Assembly: GCF_900099705.1 (NCBI RefSeq)
Contig: NZ_LT629695.1
Span: 868,001-932,000 of the forward strand
Direction of reading: 5' to 3'
Source of the DNA: Agrococcus jejuensis
GTDB taxonomy: Bacteria; Actinomycetota; Actinomycetes; Actinomycetales; Microbacteriaceae
Length of the DNA stretch: 64,000 bases
The notes beneath the pieces were generated by a model that had not been told where the DNA came from, ran no database searches, and saw only the letters and a program-made list of their open reading frames with translations. The position numbers and the translations under genes are program-made. Numbering within the stretch: the first letter of the stretch is position 1; the number at the start of each line of letters is the position of its first letter. Positions 18,084 to 26,125 of the stretch are shown one piece after another.

Positions 18084-19465
18084 GCGACGACCCGGGGGCA
18101 GCCGTCGGCACGACGACCCGTCGGTCGCGCGCGATCGCGATCCTGCGCCATCCGATCACGCTCACGCTCGTCGGCGTCGCCGTCGTCATCACGATCATGG
18201 TGCTCGCCCACGTGCTGCCGAAGGCGTTCGACTGGGAGGTGCGCTCCCGCAACTACCCGCCGCTGCACGCCACGTGGATGCCGCGCACCGGACCGGGCAC
18301 GCCGTACGCGATCGCGACCGCCGTGCTGCTGCTCATCGTCGGCGAGCGGGTCGCACGCACGCTCTCGTGGCGCTGGCTCCTGCTCGTGAGCGGCGTCGCC
18401 GCCTTCGTGTGGATGCTGGCGCTCGCGTTCGTCGACGGGTGGGCCGGCATCGCCGACGTGCTCGACGCCGACATCGAGTACCTGCAGACCGCGAGACGCA
18501 TCGACGACGTCGGCAGGATGCTGCACCAGTTCGTCGACCGCATCCCCATGGACTCGCCAGGGCAGTGGGTCGTGCACGTCGCGGGCCATCCGCCTGGTGC
18601 GCTGCTCACGTTCATCGGGCTCGACCGCATCGGGCTCGGGTCGGGCGGCGCCGCGGGCATCGTCGTGATGGTGCTCGCCGCGTCGATCCCGGCGGCCGCC
18701 ATGCTCACGCTCCGCATCCTCGGGGCCGAGCGGCACGCGCGGCTCGCAGCCCCGTTCCTGGTCGCGGGGCCGTCGGCGATCTGGATGGCGGTGTCGGGCG
18801 ATGCGCTCTTCGCCGCCGTCGCCGCGTGGGCGACCGTGCTGCTCGCCGCCGCGGCGACGACGACGCGCCGCTGGCCACGCGCCGCCCTCGGCGTCGCATC
18901 CGGCCTGCTCTACGGCTGGTGCGTCTTCCTGTCGTACGGCCTGCTGCTGCTCGGCATCCTCGCCGTCGGCGTGCTCGTCGCCGCGCGGGCGTGGAAGCCG
19001 CTGCCGTGGGCGATCTGCGGCGCGCTCGCGGTGGTCGCGGCATTCGCCGCCAACGGGTTCCTCTGGTGGGAGGCGTACCCGGTGCTCGTCGAGCGGTACT
19101 ACGCAGGCATCGCGAGCGAGCGGCCCTACTCGTACTGGGTGTGGGCGAACCTCGCCGTCTTCGGCTTCAGCGCCGGTCCCGTCTTCGGCGCGGCGGTCGC
19201 GCTCGCGCTCTCGCGACTGCGCGCGCTGCGCGACGGCGGCGCGCTCGGCGTGCTCGTGACGCTGTGCCTGGCCGGCTTCGCGATGGTGCTCGCTGCCGAC
19301 CTCTCGGGCATGAGCAAGGCGGAGGTCGAGCGCATCTGGCTGCCGTTCGTGCCGTGGGTGCTGCTCGGCACGGCGCTGCTGCCTCGGGCGCTGCGCGTCC
19401 CTGCGTTCGCGCTGCAGCTGGGCACCGCGCTGCTCATGCAGCACATCGTCTTCTCCCAGTGGTGA
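18080..19465 (+). CDS. Polytopic membrane protein, probable GT-C-type mannosyltransferase-like protein
   Basis: A 461-aa protein with about eleven hydrophobic segments. After the first membrane helix there is an extracytoplasmic loop with FDWEVRSRNYPP, then VVHVAGHPPGALL, a motif I associate with actinobacterial polyprenol-dependent GT-C membrane enzymes. A last loop, DLSGMSKAEVERIWLPF, resembles conserved loops in that group. GTG start overlaps the epimerase stop. A polyprenol-phosphate-sugar made by the GT2 enzyme could be the donor, which would join the three operons of the locus; this is inference. Confidence 0.75.
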   Translation: MSDDPGAAVGTTTRRSRAIAILRHPITLTLVGVAVVITIMVLAHVLPKAFDWEVRSRNYPPLHATWMPRTGPGTPYAIATAVLLLIVGERVARTLSWRWLLLVSGVAAFVWMLALAFVDGWAGIADVLDADIEYLQTARRIDDVGRMLHQFVDRIPMDSPGQWVVHVAGHPPGALLTFIGLDRIGLGSGGAAGIVVMVLAASIPAAAMLTLRILGAERHARLAAPFLVAGPSAIWMAVSGDALFAAVAAWATVLLAAAATTTRRWPRAALGVASGLLYGWCVFLSYGLLLLGILAVGVLVAARAWKPLPWAICGALAVVAAFAANGFLWWEAYPVLVERYYAGIASERPYSYWVWANLAVFGFSAGPVFGAAVALALSRLRALRDGGALGVLVTLCLAGFAMVLAADLSGMSKAEVERIWLPFVPWVLLGTALLPRALRVPAFALQLGTALLMQHIVFSQW

Positions 19466-19477
19466 CGCGTTCCGAAC

Positions 19478-19510
19478 GGTCACGAGAAGGTCACGGAACG
19501 GTCACGAAGC
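19478..19510 (+). promoter_or_regulatory. Three 11-bp direct repeats (PhoP-like operator) upstream of a lipoprotein gene
   Basis: GGTCACGAGAA, GGTCACGGAAC and GGTCACGAAGC follow one another without gaps. The 11-bp period and GGTCAC core fit an OmpR-family response-regulator site such as PhoP. They lie about 82 bp before the lipoprotein ATG at 19592. Confidence 0.6.
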
Positions 19511-19591
19511 AGATCCATCCCATCCGGATGCGGAGGCAGGTGCGAACCCAGGCCACGACATTCGCGAACACGTGAAACGGAAGGAACTGCC

Positions 19592-20299
19592 ATGAAGATC
19601 ATGAACAGCACTCTCGGCAAGACCACCCTGGGCGTGCTCGCCGCAGGCGCTCTCGCCTTCTCCCTCGCAGCCTGCTCGACGCCGGCCGCAGAGGAGCCGG
19701 CCGAGTCGAGCAGCTCGGCGAGCCCGGAGTCCACGGAGGCACCCGACCCCACGGCCGTCATCGACGAGCTCGGCGGCGTCGACACCCAGGTCACCCTCGA
19801 CCAGGGCTTCCTCGACGCGATCACCAGCCTCGGCCTCACGCCGGGCGTCGTGGGCACCGCCACGCTGACGGACGGCGTCCTCGCCTTCCCGATCACCGGC
19901 GGCAACGTCGAGTACTGGGACCCGGACCTCGGCTACCGCCCCTACGTCCAGGGCTCGATCGAGCACGACGGCTCGGGCATCTCGCTCTCGGCCGGCGGCA
20001 CCACCGTCGAGCTCACCGACTTCCGGATCGACCCGGGCACGTCGGAGCTCTTCGGCACCGTCACGGCCAACGGCGAGGAGGTGGGTCAGGACATCCTGAT
20101 CTTCTCCCTCAACGGCCGCACCCTGAACCCGCTGCAGGAGGGCCCGAACGGCGAGGCCATCCTGCAGGGCACCGAGGTCTACGTGTCGGAGGACGCCGCG
20201 GCGCTCCTGAACGACACGTTCGGCACCGACGCAGTCGTGGGCGGTCGCGACGGCCTGCTCGTCGGCGTCGCCCAGATCACGGCAGTCCCCGCCGAGTAA
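19592..20299 (+). CDS. Putative surface lipoprotein with repeated-strand domain
   Basis: A 235-aa lipoprotein: signal peptide, lipobox FSLAAC, a Ser/Glu-rich linker (about residues 30-50), then a globular domain. That domain (VTLDQGFLDAITSLGLTPG, DGVLAFPITGG, ISLSAGGTTVELTDF) resembles the beta-rich HtaA-type domains of actinobacterial surface proteins, but no heme-binding residues are obvious. GGAAGGAA precedes the ATG. Codon use is more strongly biased to C-ending codons (ACC, ATC, CTC) than in neighbours, suggesting high expression. Likely controlled by the 11-bp repeats upstream and ended by the hairpin at 20319-20349. Confidence 0.78.
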   Translation: MKIMNSTLGKTTLGVLAAGALAFSLAACSTPAAEEPAESSSSASPESTEAPDPTAVIDELGGVDTQVTLDQGFLDAITSLGLTPGVVGTATLTDGVLAFPITGGNVEYWDPDLGYRPYVQGSIEHDGSGISLSAGGTTVELTDFRIDPGTSELFGTVTANGEEVGQDILIFSLNGRTLNPLQEGPNGEAILQGTEVYVSEDAAALLNDTFGTDAVVGGRDGLLVGVAQITAVPAE

Positions 20300-20318
20300 G
20301 GCACGCGGAACGACCGGA

Positions 20319-20349
20319 GGCCCGTCGCACACCACTGGTGCGGCGGGCC
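20319..20349 (+). terminator. Terminator-like hairpin after the lipoprotein gene
   Basis: GGCCCGTCGCAC pairs with GTGCGGCGGGCC (one G-U pair) around a 7-nt loop, 20 nt after the stop codon, followed by TTCGCC rather than a T-run. The 12-bp GC-rich stem is typical for high-GC actinobacterial terminators. Confidence 0.75.
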
Positions 20350-20381
20350 TTCGCCATGTCCGGGCGCGGGGAGGATCGCGG

Positions 20382-21278
20382 ATGATGGGGTGCATGCCGA
20401 CCATCTGGCGATCCGCGCGACCGCTGCTGCGCACGCGGTCGTCGACGCACGACCTGCGCTGGCTCAGCCGCCGAGCGTTCGATGCGCGATGGTTCCCGCA
20501 GGGCATCGACGTGGGCACATGGCGCGGTCGCCGCACGATCGCCGTGACCTGGTACCGCAAGGATGCGACGGGCGAGGGGCACGAGGCGTCGAGGGTGACG
20601 CTCATCGACGTGCGGCGCAGCACGAGCGTCGACCTGGCACTCGCGGTCGAGACGGCCGACGGCACGCTCGAGCCCGCGCGCATCCACGCGGGCGGGCTCG
20701 CATGGCTCGACGACGGTCGCCTGCTCGTCGCCGCGACGTTCGAGGGCCTCTGGGAGTTCGACGTGCACGCGACCCGCACCGTCGTCGGCGCCGACGCTCG
20801 TCGGCTCTCGGGGTCGCGGCGCCGCGGCGCGCGCTGCGAGGTGCTCGTGCGCACGCGCGTGCACGACGTGCCGTTGCGCTGCTCGTTCGTGGGTCGCGTC
20901 ACGCCTGCGGCTCCCGGCGTGCCCCGGATCGTCGCCGGCGAGTACCGCAGCGACGCCGAGGGCAGGATCGGCTGGCACGACGTGCCCGCCGGAGACGGTC
21001 CGTGGGACGCGTGGAGCCTCGAGCCGACCTCCATCCCGCGGATGCAGGGCGTCGTCGACCTCGACGGCGAGCTGCTGATCTCGCAGTCGCGCGGCATGCA
21101 GCCCGGCCGGCTCTGGCGCGGCAGGCGCGGCGCCATGACGAGGTCGCGGCATGCGCTCCCGATCGGCTGCGAGGACCTCGCCGTCGACGAGGCGGCCGGC
21201 ATGCTCTGGACCGTGGCAGAGCATCCGTGGCGGCGGCGGGTGCACGGCATCCCGCTCGCCGCCCTCGGCGCTCAGTAG
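20382..21278 (+). CDS. Conserved hypothetical protein, possible beta-propeller
   Basis: A 298-aa protein without signal peptide or membrane helices. It contains several short strand-like repeats (GGLAWLDDGRLLVAATFEGL, GVVDLDGELLISQSRGM, EDLAVDEAAGMLWTVAEHPW) that suggest a small beta-propeller. GGGGAGG lies 7 nt before ATG 20382; in-frame ATGs at 20385 and 20394 are alternatives. Similar proteins in Streptomyces are annotated only as hypothetical or secreted. It converges with the flavin reductase gene, whose stop codon (21272) overlaps this gene's end by 7 bp. Confidence 0.7.
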   Translation: MMGCMPTIWRSARPLLRTRSSTHDLRWLSRRAFDARWFPQGIDVGTWRGRRTIAVTWYRKDATGEGHEASRVTLIDVRRSTSVDLALAVETADGTLEPARIHAGGLAWLDDGRLLVAATFEGLWEFDVHATRTVVGADARRLSGSRRRGARCEVLVRTRVHDVPLRCSFVGRVTPAAPGVPRIVAGEYRSDAEGRIGWHDVPAGDGPWDAWSLEPTSIPRMQGVVDLDGELLISQSRGMQPGRLWRGRRGAMTRSRHALPIGCEDLAVDEAAGMLWTVAEHPWRRRVHGIPLAALGAQ

Positions 21279-22810
21279 CCGGCGAACGCGTCCACGAGCA
21301 CGCGGCGAGCGCCTGCCGCCTTGGCGATGCGCCGCAGCCTGCCGACCTGCTCCGACGATCCCGAGACGAGCACCTGCCGCTCGGCGACGTCGGGCACGAG
21401 CGCACGCAGCCGGTCGCCGTCGATGCGGCCCGACTCGTGCTCCCAGCGCTCCGGCACGCCCTCGGGCGCGGTCGGCGTCACGATGACCACGCGAGCGTGC
21501 GCCTTGGCGAGCGCGGCGGCGAACGGCACGGGCTCGCCGTCGCGCACGAGCAGCACGAGCACGGTGTCGTCGTCGCCTGCTGCGAGATGCGACAGGAACG
21601 GCGTCACGCCGATGCCGGCCGCGACGAACAGGCGCGGCACGCCGGGCTTCGGCGTGAAGTCGCCGCCCTGCCGCGTGACCGCGACGGTGTCGCCCGGCGC
21701 CATGTCGAGCAGGTGCTGCTTGAACGACGAGATGGGCGCGGCGGCGCGGATGCCGAGGCGCACCTCGAGCGAGCCGGGCGGGGAGGCGACGCTGAACACG
21801 CGCCGCTCGCCGCGCAGGTCGGCGCGGTGCGGCAGGCTCAGCTCGACCCACTGGCCGGGACGGTGCGCGAGCTCGGGCTCGGCGACGAACCGCAGGTCGA
21901 CGAGGTCGCCGTCGCGCTCCATGCCCGTGAGCCGCAGCACGGTGCCGTGCCGCGAGCCGAGCAGGAAGGCGACGACGTTGCCGACGACGAGCGCGGCAGC
22001 CTGGAGGAAGTAGAAGACGCCGAACCCGAGCGGGATGCCGACGACGCCAGCGAGCGACGGGAGGGCGACGAGCACGCCGACGAGGACGCCGACTGCGATG
22101 CGCTGCGTCCGAAGCGGCGGGAGCGTCACGGGCTCCGAGAACATGAACGACGCGAGGAACAGGGTCGGCATGCCCCAGATGGCGTACGCGAGGGCGCTCG
22201 CCGCATCGCCGACGATCGCGATCTGCGCGATGGTGACGAGCACGACTGCCGTCACGACCAGCGCGAGGGTCGGCGCGACGATTCGCGTGCGGATCGCGAC
22301 GAGCGCACCTCCGACGATCGTGAGCGGCAGGATGAGCGGCGAGGCGATCCACCACCCCTCGACCGCAGCGTTCACGCCGATGAGCGGGAGCAGGATGCCC
22401 GCGATGACGAGTCCGGCCGCTGCCGGATTCACGACGAGACGGCCACGCCAGACGATGAGCGCCTTCGCCGCGGCCGCCAGGGCGCAGACGGCAGCGACGA
22501 CCGCGAGGTCGACGATGCCCGACGGCCGGTCCATGCTCGGCGGGAATGCGATGAGAGCGATCAGCAGTCCGGTGATCGCAGCGCTCGGCACGTGCGCTGG
22601 GCGCCGTGCGATGCGTCCGAAGAGCAGGCTGGCCGCGATCGACACGACGACGGCGACGACCGCCGAGGCGAGGATGCCTGCACCGTCGCGGCCGAGCACG
22701 CCCGCGAACGACAGCAGCGCGGCGAGCACGACGTGCGCCGACAGGATCGCGCCCACGAGCACGTGCATGGGCACGGCGTCGAGCCGTGCGATGGGGGTCT
22801 TGGCGCTCAC
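21272..22810 (-). CDS. NqrB/RnfD-like membrane domain fused to a ferredoxin-NADP-reductase-type flavoprotein
   Basis: A 512-aa fusion. The N-terminal ~290 residues hold eight to ten hydrophobic segments similar to NqrB/RnfD/RnfE subunits, including VNPAAAGLVIAGILLPL and the FMSEPVTLPP loop (written here FSEPVTLPP). The C-terminal ~220 residues form an FNR-like domain: ERRVFSVASPPG (FAD binding; the usual RxYS reads RVFS), TRQGGDFT, AGIGVTPFLSHL (NAD binding). GTG start overlaps the apbE stop (GTGA). With the FMN-binding lipoprotein and ApbE it should carry electrons from NAD(P)H across the membrane to a covalently bound flavin. Confidence 0.87.
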   Translation of the reverse strand: MSAKTPIARLDAVPMHVLVGAILSAHVVLAALLSFAGVLGRDGAGILASAVVAVVVSIAASLLFGRIARRPAHVPSAAITGLLIALIAFPPSMDRPSGIVDLAVVAAVCALAAAAKALIVWRGRLVVNPAAAGLVIAGILLPLIGVNAAVEGWWIASPLILPLTIVGGALVAIRTRIVAPTLALVVTAVVLVTIAQIAIVGDAASALAYAIWGMPTLFLASFMFSEPVTLPPLRTQRIAVGVLVGVLVALPSLAGVVGIPLGFGVFYFLQAAALVVGNVVAFLLGSRHGTVLRLTGMERDGDLVDLRFVAEPELAHRPGQWVELSLPHRADLRGERRVFSVASPPGSLEVRLGIRAAAPISSFKQHLLDMAPGDTVAVTRQGGDFTPKPGVPRLFVAAGIGVTPFLSHLAAGDDDTVLVLLVRDGEPVPFAAALAKAHARVVIVTPTAPEGVPERWEHESGRIDGDRLRALVPDVAERQVLVSGSSEQVGRLRRIAKAAGARRVLVDAFAGY

Positions 22811-23691
22811 GCGGCCGCCTTCCTGACGTGCAGTCCTGCTGCGAATCGGCCGGTCGCCTCGACCTGGCCTCCCGCGTACATCCTCGCGTGCTCGAACGAC
22901 CAGTGGCGCGCGAGCAGCCCGACGGGCGCGAACGACAGCGCGGTCGCGATCGCGTCGGCGACCATGGCGCGCTCCGCGATCACCCACGTGCCGATGACCT
23001 CGTCGGTCGGGGCGCCGGTGCGGCCGTCGAGGATGTGGTGGCGCCCCGCCCAGCGGCGGCGGTTGCCCGCCGATGCGCAGAACGCCTCTCCCTCGACCTC
23101 GACGACGCCGATGGCGTGGCCGACCGCGCGCGGATCCTCGAGCGCGACCCGCGTCGCCCTCCCCTGGTCGCCGGCGCCCGCGTGGCGCAGGTCGCCGGAG
23201 GCGTCGACGACGCGGTCGTGGATGCCGTGGGCGTCGAGCACGTCGCCCACGAGGTCGACGAGCTGGCCCTTGCCCGCGGCGCCGACGTCGAGCACGAGCG
23301 GTGCCGTCGTGCGGAGCGTCGTGCCCTCCCACTGCAGCACGGCATCCCACGCGGGCGGCGCCTCGGGCGCGAGGCCCGTGTCGGCGACGCCGTCGGCGCG
23401 GTAGCCGAGCCGTTCGAGCGATGCGCCGACGAGCGGCGTCACGGCGCCGTCGGTGACGTCGTGCAGCCGCCGGTAGAGCGTCGCGAGCTCCGCCGACTCG
23501 GCGGGCATGCGCACCTCGCCCGCTGCCTGGGCGAGCGGGGCGATCGTCGCGTCGGGCCGGAACCGCGACCAGGCGCGGTCGTAGGCGTCGATGCGGTCGC
23601 GGATGGCCGCGACGACCTCGTCGCCGAGCGGCTCCTGCGTGTCGATCGACCAGCGCGTGCCGATGGCGTCGAAGCGGAGCCTCGCAGGCAT
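22807..23691 (-). CDS. apbE: FAD:protein FMN transferase (ApbE)
   Basis: A 294-aa flavin transferase that attaches FMN covalently to Ser/Thr of exported flavoproteins. Family features are AWSRFRPDATIAPL near the start, DVGAAGKGQLVDLV (usual GgiaKGya-D pattern), DASGDLRHAG, and the DGRTGAPTDEVIGTWV region. No signal peptide or lipobox is seen, so it would act in the cytoplasm unless the true start is elsewhere. The ATG lies 2 nt after the stop of the FMN-binding lipoprotein gene and its stop overlaps the reductase start; the partner substrate is therefore encoded next door. Confidence 0.9.
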   Translation of the reverse strand: MPARLRFDAIGTRWSIDTQEPLGDEVVAAIRDRIDAYDRAWSRFRPDATIAPLAQAAGEVRMPAESAELATLYRRLHDVTDGAVTPLVGASLERLGYRADGVADTGLAPEAPPAWDAVLQWEGTTLRTTAPLVLDVGAAGKGQLVDLVGDVLDAHGIHDRVVDASGDLRHAGAGDQGRATRVALEDPRAVGHAIGVVEVEGEAFCASAGNRRRWAGRHHILDGRTGAPTDEVIGTWVIAERAMVADAIATALSFAPVGLLARHWSFEHARMYAGGQVEATGRFAAGLHVRKAAA

Positions 23692-23693
23692 GC

Positions 23694-24152
23694 CTAGGCG
23701 GCTGCCTCGTCGCGGATGGTCTCGAGGGCATCCTCGAAGCCACCGCTCGTGAGGCTCGAGCCGCCGACGCGGTCGACCGACACGTCGTCGAGCGGCACGC
23801 CCACGACCTCGGCGGCGATGCCGTCGATGAACTCGCCCTGGTAGCGCAGCGAGTTGGGGTTCGTGGTCTCGTCGTTCGTGACCTCGACGTCCTCGATCAC
23901 GCCGTCGGCGAGCGTCACCGTGACGGTGATGGTCTCCTCGCCGCCGGGCGACGTGTACGAGCCGTCGGCCGTGTAGGTGCCGTCGGCGTAGGCGCTCGTG
24001 CCGGTCGCCGCGTCGTCGGTCGTCGACGTCTCGGGCGTCGTCGACTCGTCGGTCGTGTCCGCGGGCTCGTCGGCGGTGGCGCAGGCGGCGAGGCCGAAGG
24101 CTGCGAGAGAGGTCGTGGCGAGCGCGAGGGCTGCGCGGCGGCGAGGGGTCAT
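23694..24152 (-). CDS. FMN-binding-domain lipoprotein (NqrC/RnfG-like flavin carrier)
   Basis: A 152-aa exported lipoprotein: signal peptide with lipobox FGLAAC, a Thr/Asp/Glu-rich linker to about residue 55, then an FMN-binding domain (DGTYTADGSYTSPGGEE, VTVTVTLADGVIEDVEV, YQGEFIDGIAAEVVG). The flavinylation motif D-x-x-G-G-S-S-L-T-S has Ser where NqrC has Thr in SGAT, so the acceptor would be that serine, recognised by the adjacent ApbE. AGGAG lies 6 nt before ATG. First gene of the three-gene electron-transfer operon; a TACCGT -10 box is visible near 24185 on the minus strand. Confidence 0.88.
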   Translation of the reverse strand: MTPRRRAALALATTSLAAFGLAACATADEPADTTDESTTPETSTTDDAATGTSAYADGTYTADGSYTSPGGEETITVTVTLADGVIEDVEVTNDETTNPNSLRYQGEFIDGIAAEVVGVPLDDVSVDRVGGSSLTSGGFEDALETIRDEAAA

Positions 24153-24307
24153 GAGGGCTCCTGTCGTCGGGGTCGTCGGTCACGGTAGCCGTGGGGTGCG
24201 ACGCGCCCGCCATCAGGCGCATTGGAGATTCCCATGATGCCGCATGGCGATCCCGAGGCGACGGCCCTGTGCACCGGTCCGGACGCGCCGAGTCGGGGCT
24301 CGATGGG

Positions 24308-25249
24308 TCAGACGAGGCCGACGGGCGCGATGCCCCAGCGCCCCGTCCACGTCTCGCCCGGCTCGAGCCATACGAGCCCGTCGCCCGAGTTCAGCGCATC
24401 CGCCGGCGCCGACATCGGCTCGACCGCGACGGCCTGGTGCACGCCGTCGACGCCGGGGAAGTCGCGCGGCGTGAACACGACGGCGTACCCGAAGGCCTCG
24501 TCCTGCCACAGCCGCACGCCGCGCCCGGCGTCGTCGAGCAGCGTCGAGACCGCGATGCCGTCGACGTGCGCGACGTCGGCGAGCCCCAGGTCGAGGTCGA
24601 GCTCCGAGACCCGGCGGCCCGCCCGCAGGTCGGCGCCCGCAGGCGCATCCGCGTCGTCGACCGCGACCGTGCGCACGGGCAGCAGCCGCTCGTCGGTGAG
24701 CAGGGCGGATGCGGCCGGCACCGTGAGCGTGAGCGCGGATGCCGGCGTCGCGCCGAGCGCGAGGTACGGATGGGCGCCGCACGCCCAGGGCGCACGCGTC
24801 GGCCCCGCGTTGACGGCCTCGTGCGTCACCGTGAGCCCCGACTCGTCGACCTCGTAGCGCACGAAGGTGTCGAGCAGGAAGGGGAAGCCGGGCTGCGGGT
24901 GGATCGTCGCCTGCAGCAGCACCGACGCGTCGCCGTGCTCGAGCACGCGATACGAGGCGTAGCGCAGCAGCCCGTGGCTCGCGTTGCCGCGGGCGGGCTC
25001 GGTGAGCGCGAGCTGCTGCGGGGCGCCGTCGAGCGTCCATCGCCCGTCGCGCACGCGCCCGCCCCACGGGGCGAGCACGATGCCCTGGCCCTTCGCGGGG
25101 CTCGCGTCCTCGCGGAACGGCTCGACGAGGTCGACGTCGCCGAGCACGAGCTCGCGCAGGCCGGCGGCGACCTCGGTGACGGTCGCGCGCAGGCGCACGC
25201 CACCCACGGTCGACGAGATGGTCAGCTGCTGGCCGGAGGGGGGACGCAC
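24308..25249 (-). CDS. Aldose 1-epimerase (mutarotase) family protein
   Basis: A 313-aa galactose-mutarotase-fold protein that would interconvert alpha and beta sugar anomers. Motifs: APWGGRVRDGRW, the histidine in GNASHGLLR, the second catalytic-type histidine in CGAHPYLALG, and the acid in the C-terminal QAVAVEPMSAP. The start is set at GTG 25249, because TAGGAT ends exactly 7 nt upstream on the minus strand (leaderless); longer in-frame readings are Arg-rich and would cross the divergent promoter. It shares a 35-bp intergenic region with the divergent membrane-protein gene. Cytoplasmic, no operon partner. Confidence 0.85.
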   Translation of the reverse strand: MRPPSGQQLTISSTVGGVRLRATVTEVAAGLRELVLGDVDLVEPFREDASPAKGQGIVLAPWGGRVRDGRWTLDGAPQQLALTEPARGNASHGLLRYASYRVLEHGDASVLLQATIHPQPGFPFLLDTFVRYEVDESGLTVTHEAVNAGPTRAPWACGAHPYLALGATPASALTLTVPAASALLTDERLLPVRTVAVDDADAPAGADLRAGRRVSELDLDLGLADVAHVDGIAVSTLLDDAGRGVRLWQDEAFGYAVVFTPRDFPGVDGVHQAVAVEPMSAPADALNSGDGLVWLEPGETWTGRWGIAPVGLV

Positions 25250-25256
25250 AGGAGCG

Positions 25257-25278
25257 ATCCTATGGATCGGGCTAGGGT
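25257..25278. promoter_or_regulatory. Back-to-back leaderless promoters
   Basis: The minus-strand -10 box TAGGAT (25257-25262) serves the epimerase gene and the plus-strand box TAGGGT (25273-25278) serves the membrane-protein gene, in a 35-bp gap. Each is 6-7 nt from its GTG start, so the two core promoters must overlap. Confidence 0.7.
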
Positions 25279-25284
25279 CGAGGG

Positions 25285-26103
25285 GTGAGCCAGCCGAGCG
25301 CCTACCCGCCCGCAGCGTCGTTCCGTCCCGCGAGCGGCTGGCAGTTCGGCGAGCAGCCTCCGCAGCCCGTGGCGCGCACGGTCGCACTGCCCGCGCTCAC
25401 GGCGACGGTGCTCGTCGTCGCCGCCTACCTCGTCATGGTGCAGGGCATCGTCGCGGTCGTGACGGTGAGCGACGCGGCCCCCGACGCCGTCGTGCGCACC
25501 GCGTTCACGTGGCTCGCGGGCGGTGCCGCCCTCGCGGTGCTGTTCGCGCTGCCGTCGCGCTCGCTGCCGTTGCTCGTCGCCACGGGCGCCATCGCGCTCG
25601 TCGACGCCATCGCGTACGTCGTGCTCGGCGCCATGGGCCTCACGGGCGCCTACGACCCTGCGATCGTCGCCGTCGCACTGCTGCTGAGCGCCGCCGCCGC
25701 GGCCATCGGCGTCGCGAGCGTCGCGGCGTCGAAGGCGTCGCTCATGACGCCGGCCATCGTGCTCGGCGCGCTCGGCGTCGTCGCCTTCTACGGCATCTCG
25801 ATCGTGTCGCCCATCCTCGTCAACGGCGTCGTCGACCAGACGCTCTCGACCGCGGGCCGCACCGTGCCGGTCGCGGCCCTCGCGGTCGCCGCCGGCGTGC
25901 TGCTGCACCGCACCGACGGCGCGCTGGGCGTGCTCGCCGGGGCCGTGCTCGGCGTCTTCGGCCTGTCGCTCGCCATCGCGCCCGTCGTCTCGGCGATCCT
26001 CGGCACGCCGCCCGCCGCGGGCTCGATCGTCGTCGTCGTGCTGCGGGTCGCGCTCGTGCTCGCCGCCGCGGCGCTCGTCGTCGTGCAGTCGCGCCGCCGC
26101 TGA
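25285..26103 (+). CDS. Polytopic membrane protein of unknown function
   Basis: A 272-aa protein with a Pro/Gln-rich N-terminal tail of about 30 residues and seven to eight hydrophobic segments. No transporter or enzyme motif is recognised. Leaderless GTG start: TAGGGT lies exactly six bases upstream. Similar proteins are usually called hypothetical in Microbacteriaceae. It is followed 22 nt later by the carbonic-anhydrase-like gene, which has its own leaderless promoter. Confidence 0.72.
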   Translation: MSQPSAYPPAASFRPASGWQFGEQPPQPVARTVALPALTATVLVVAAYLVMVQGIVAVVTVSDAAPDAVVRTAFTWLAGGAALAVLFALPSRSLPLLVATGAIALVDAIAYVVLGAMGLTGAYDPAIVAVALLLSAAAAAIGVASVAASKASLMTPAIVLGALGVVAFYGISIVSPILVNGVVDQTLSTAGRTVPVAALAVAAGVLLHRTDGALGVLAGAVLGVFGLSLAIAPVVSAILGTPPAAGSIVVVVLRVALVLAAAALVVVQSRRR

Positions 26104-26125
26104 CCCCGCTCGGTACGCTCGCGGC

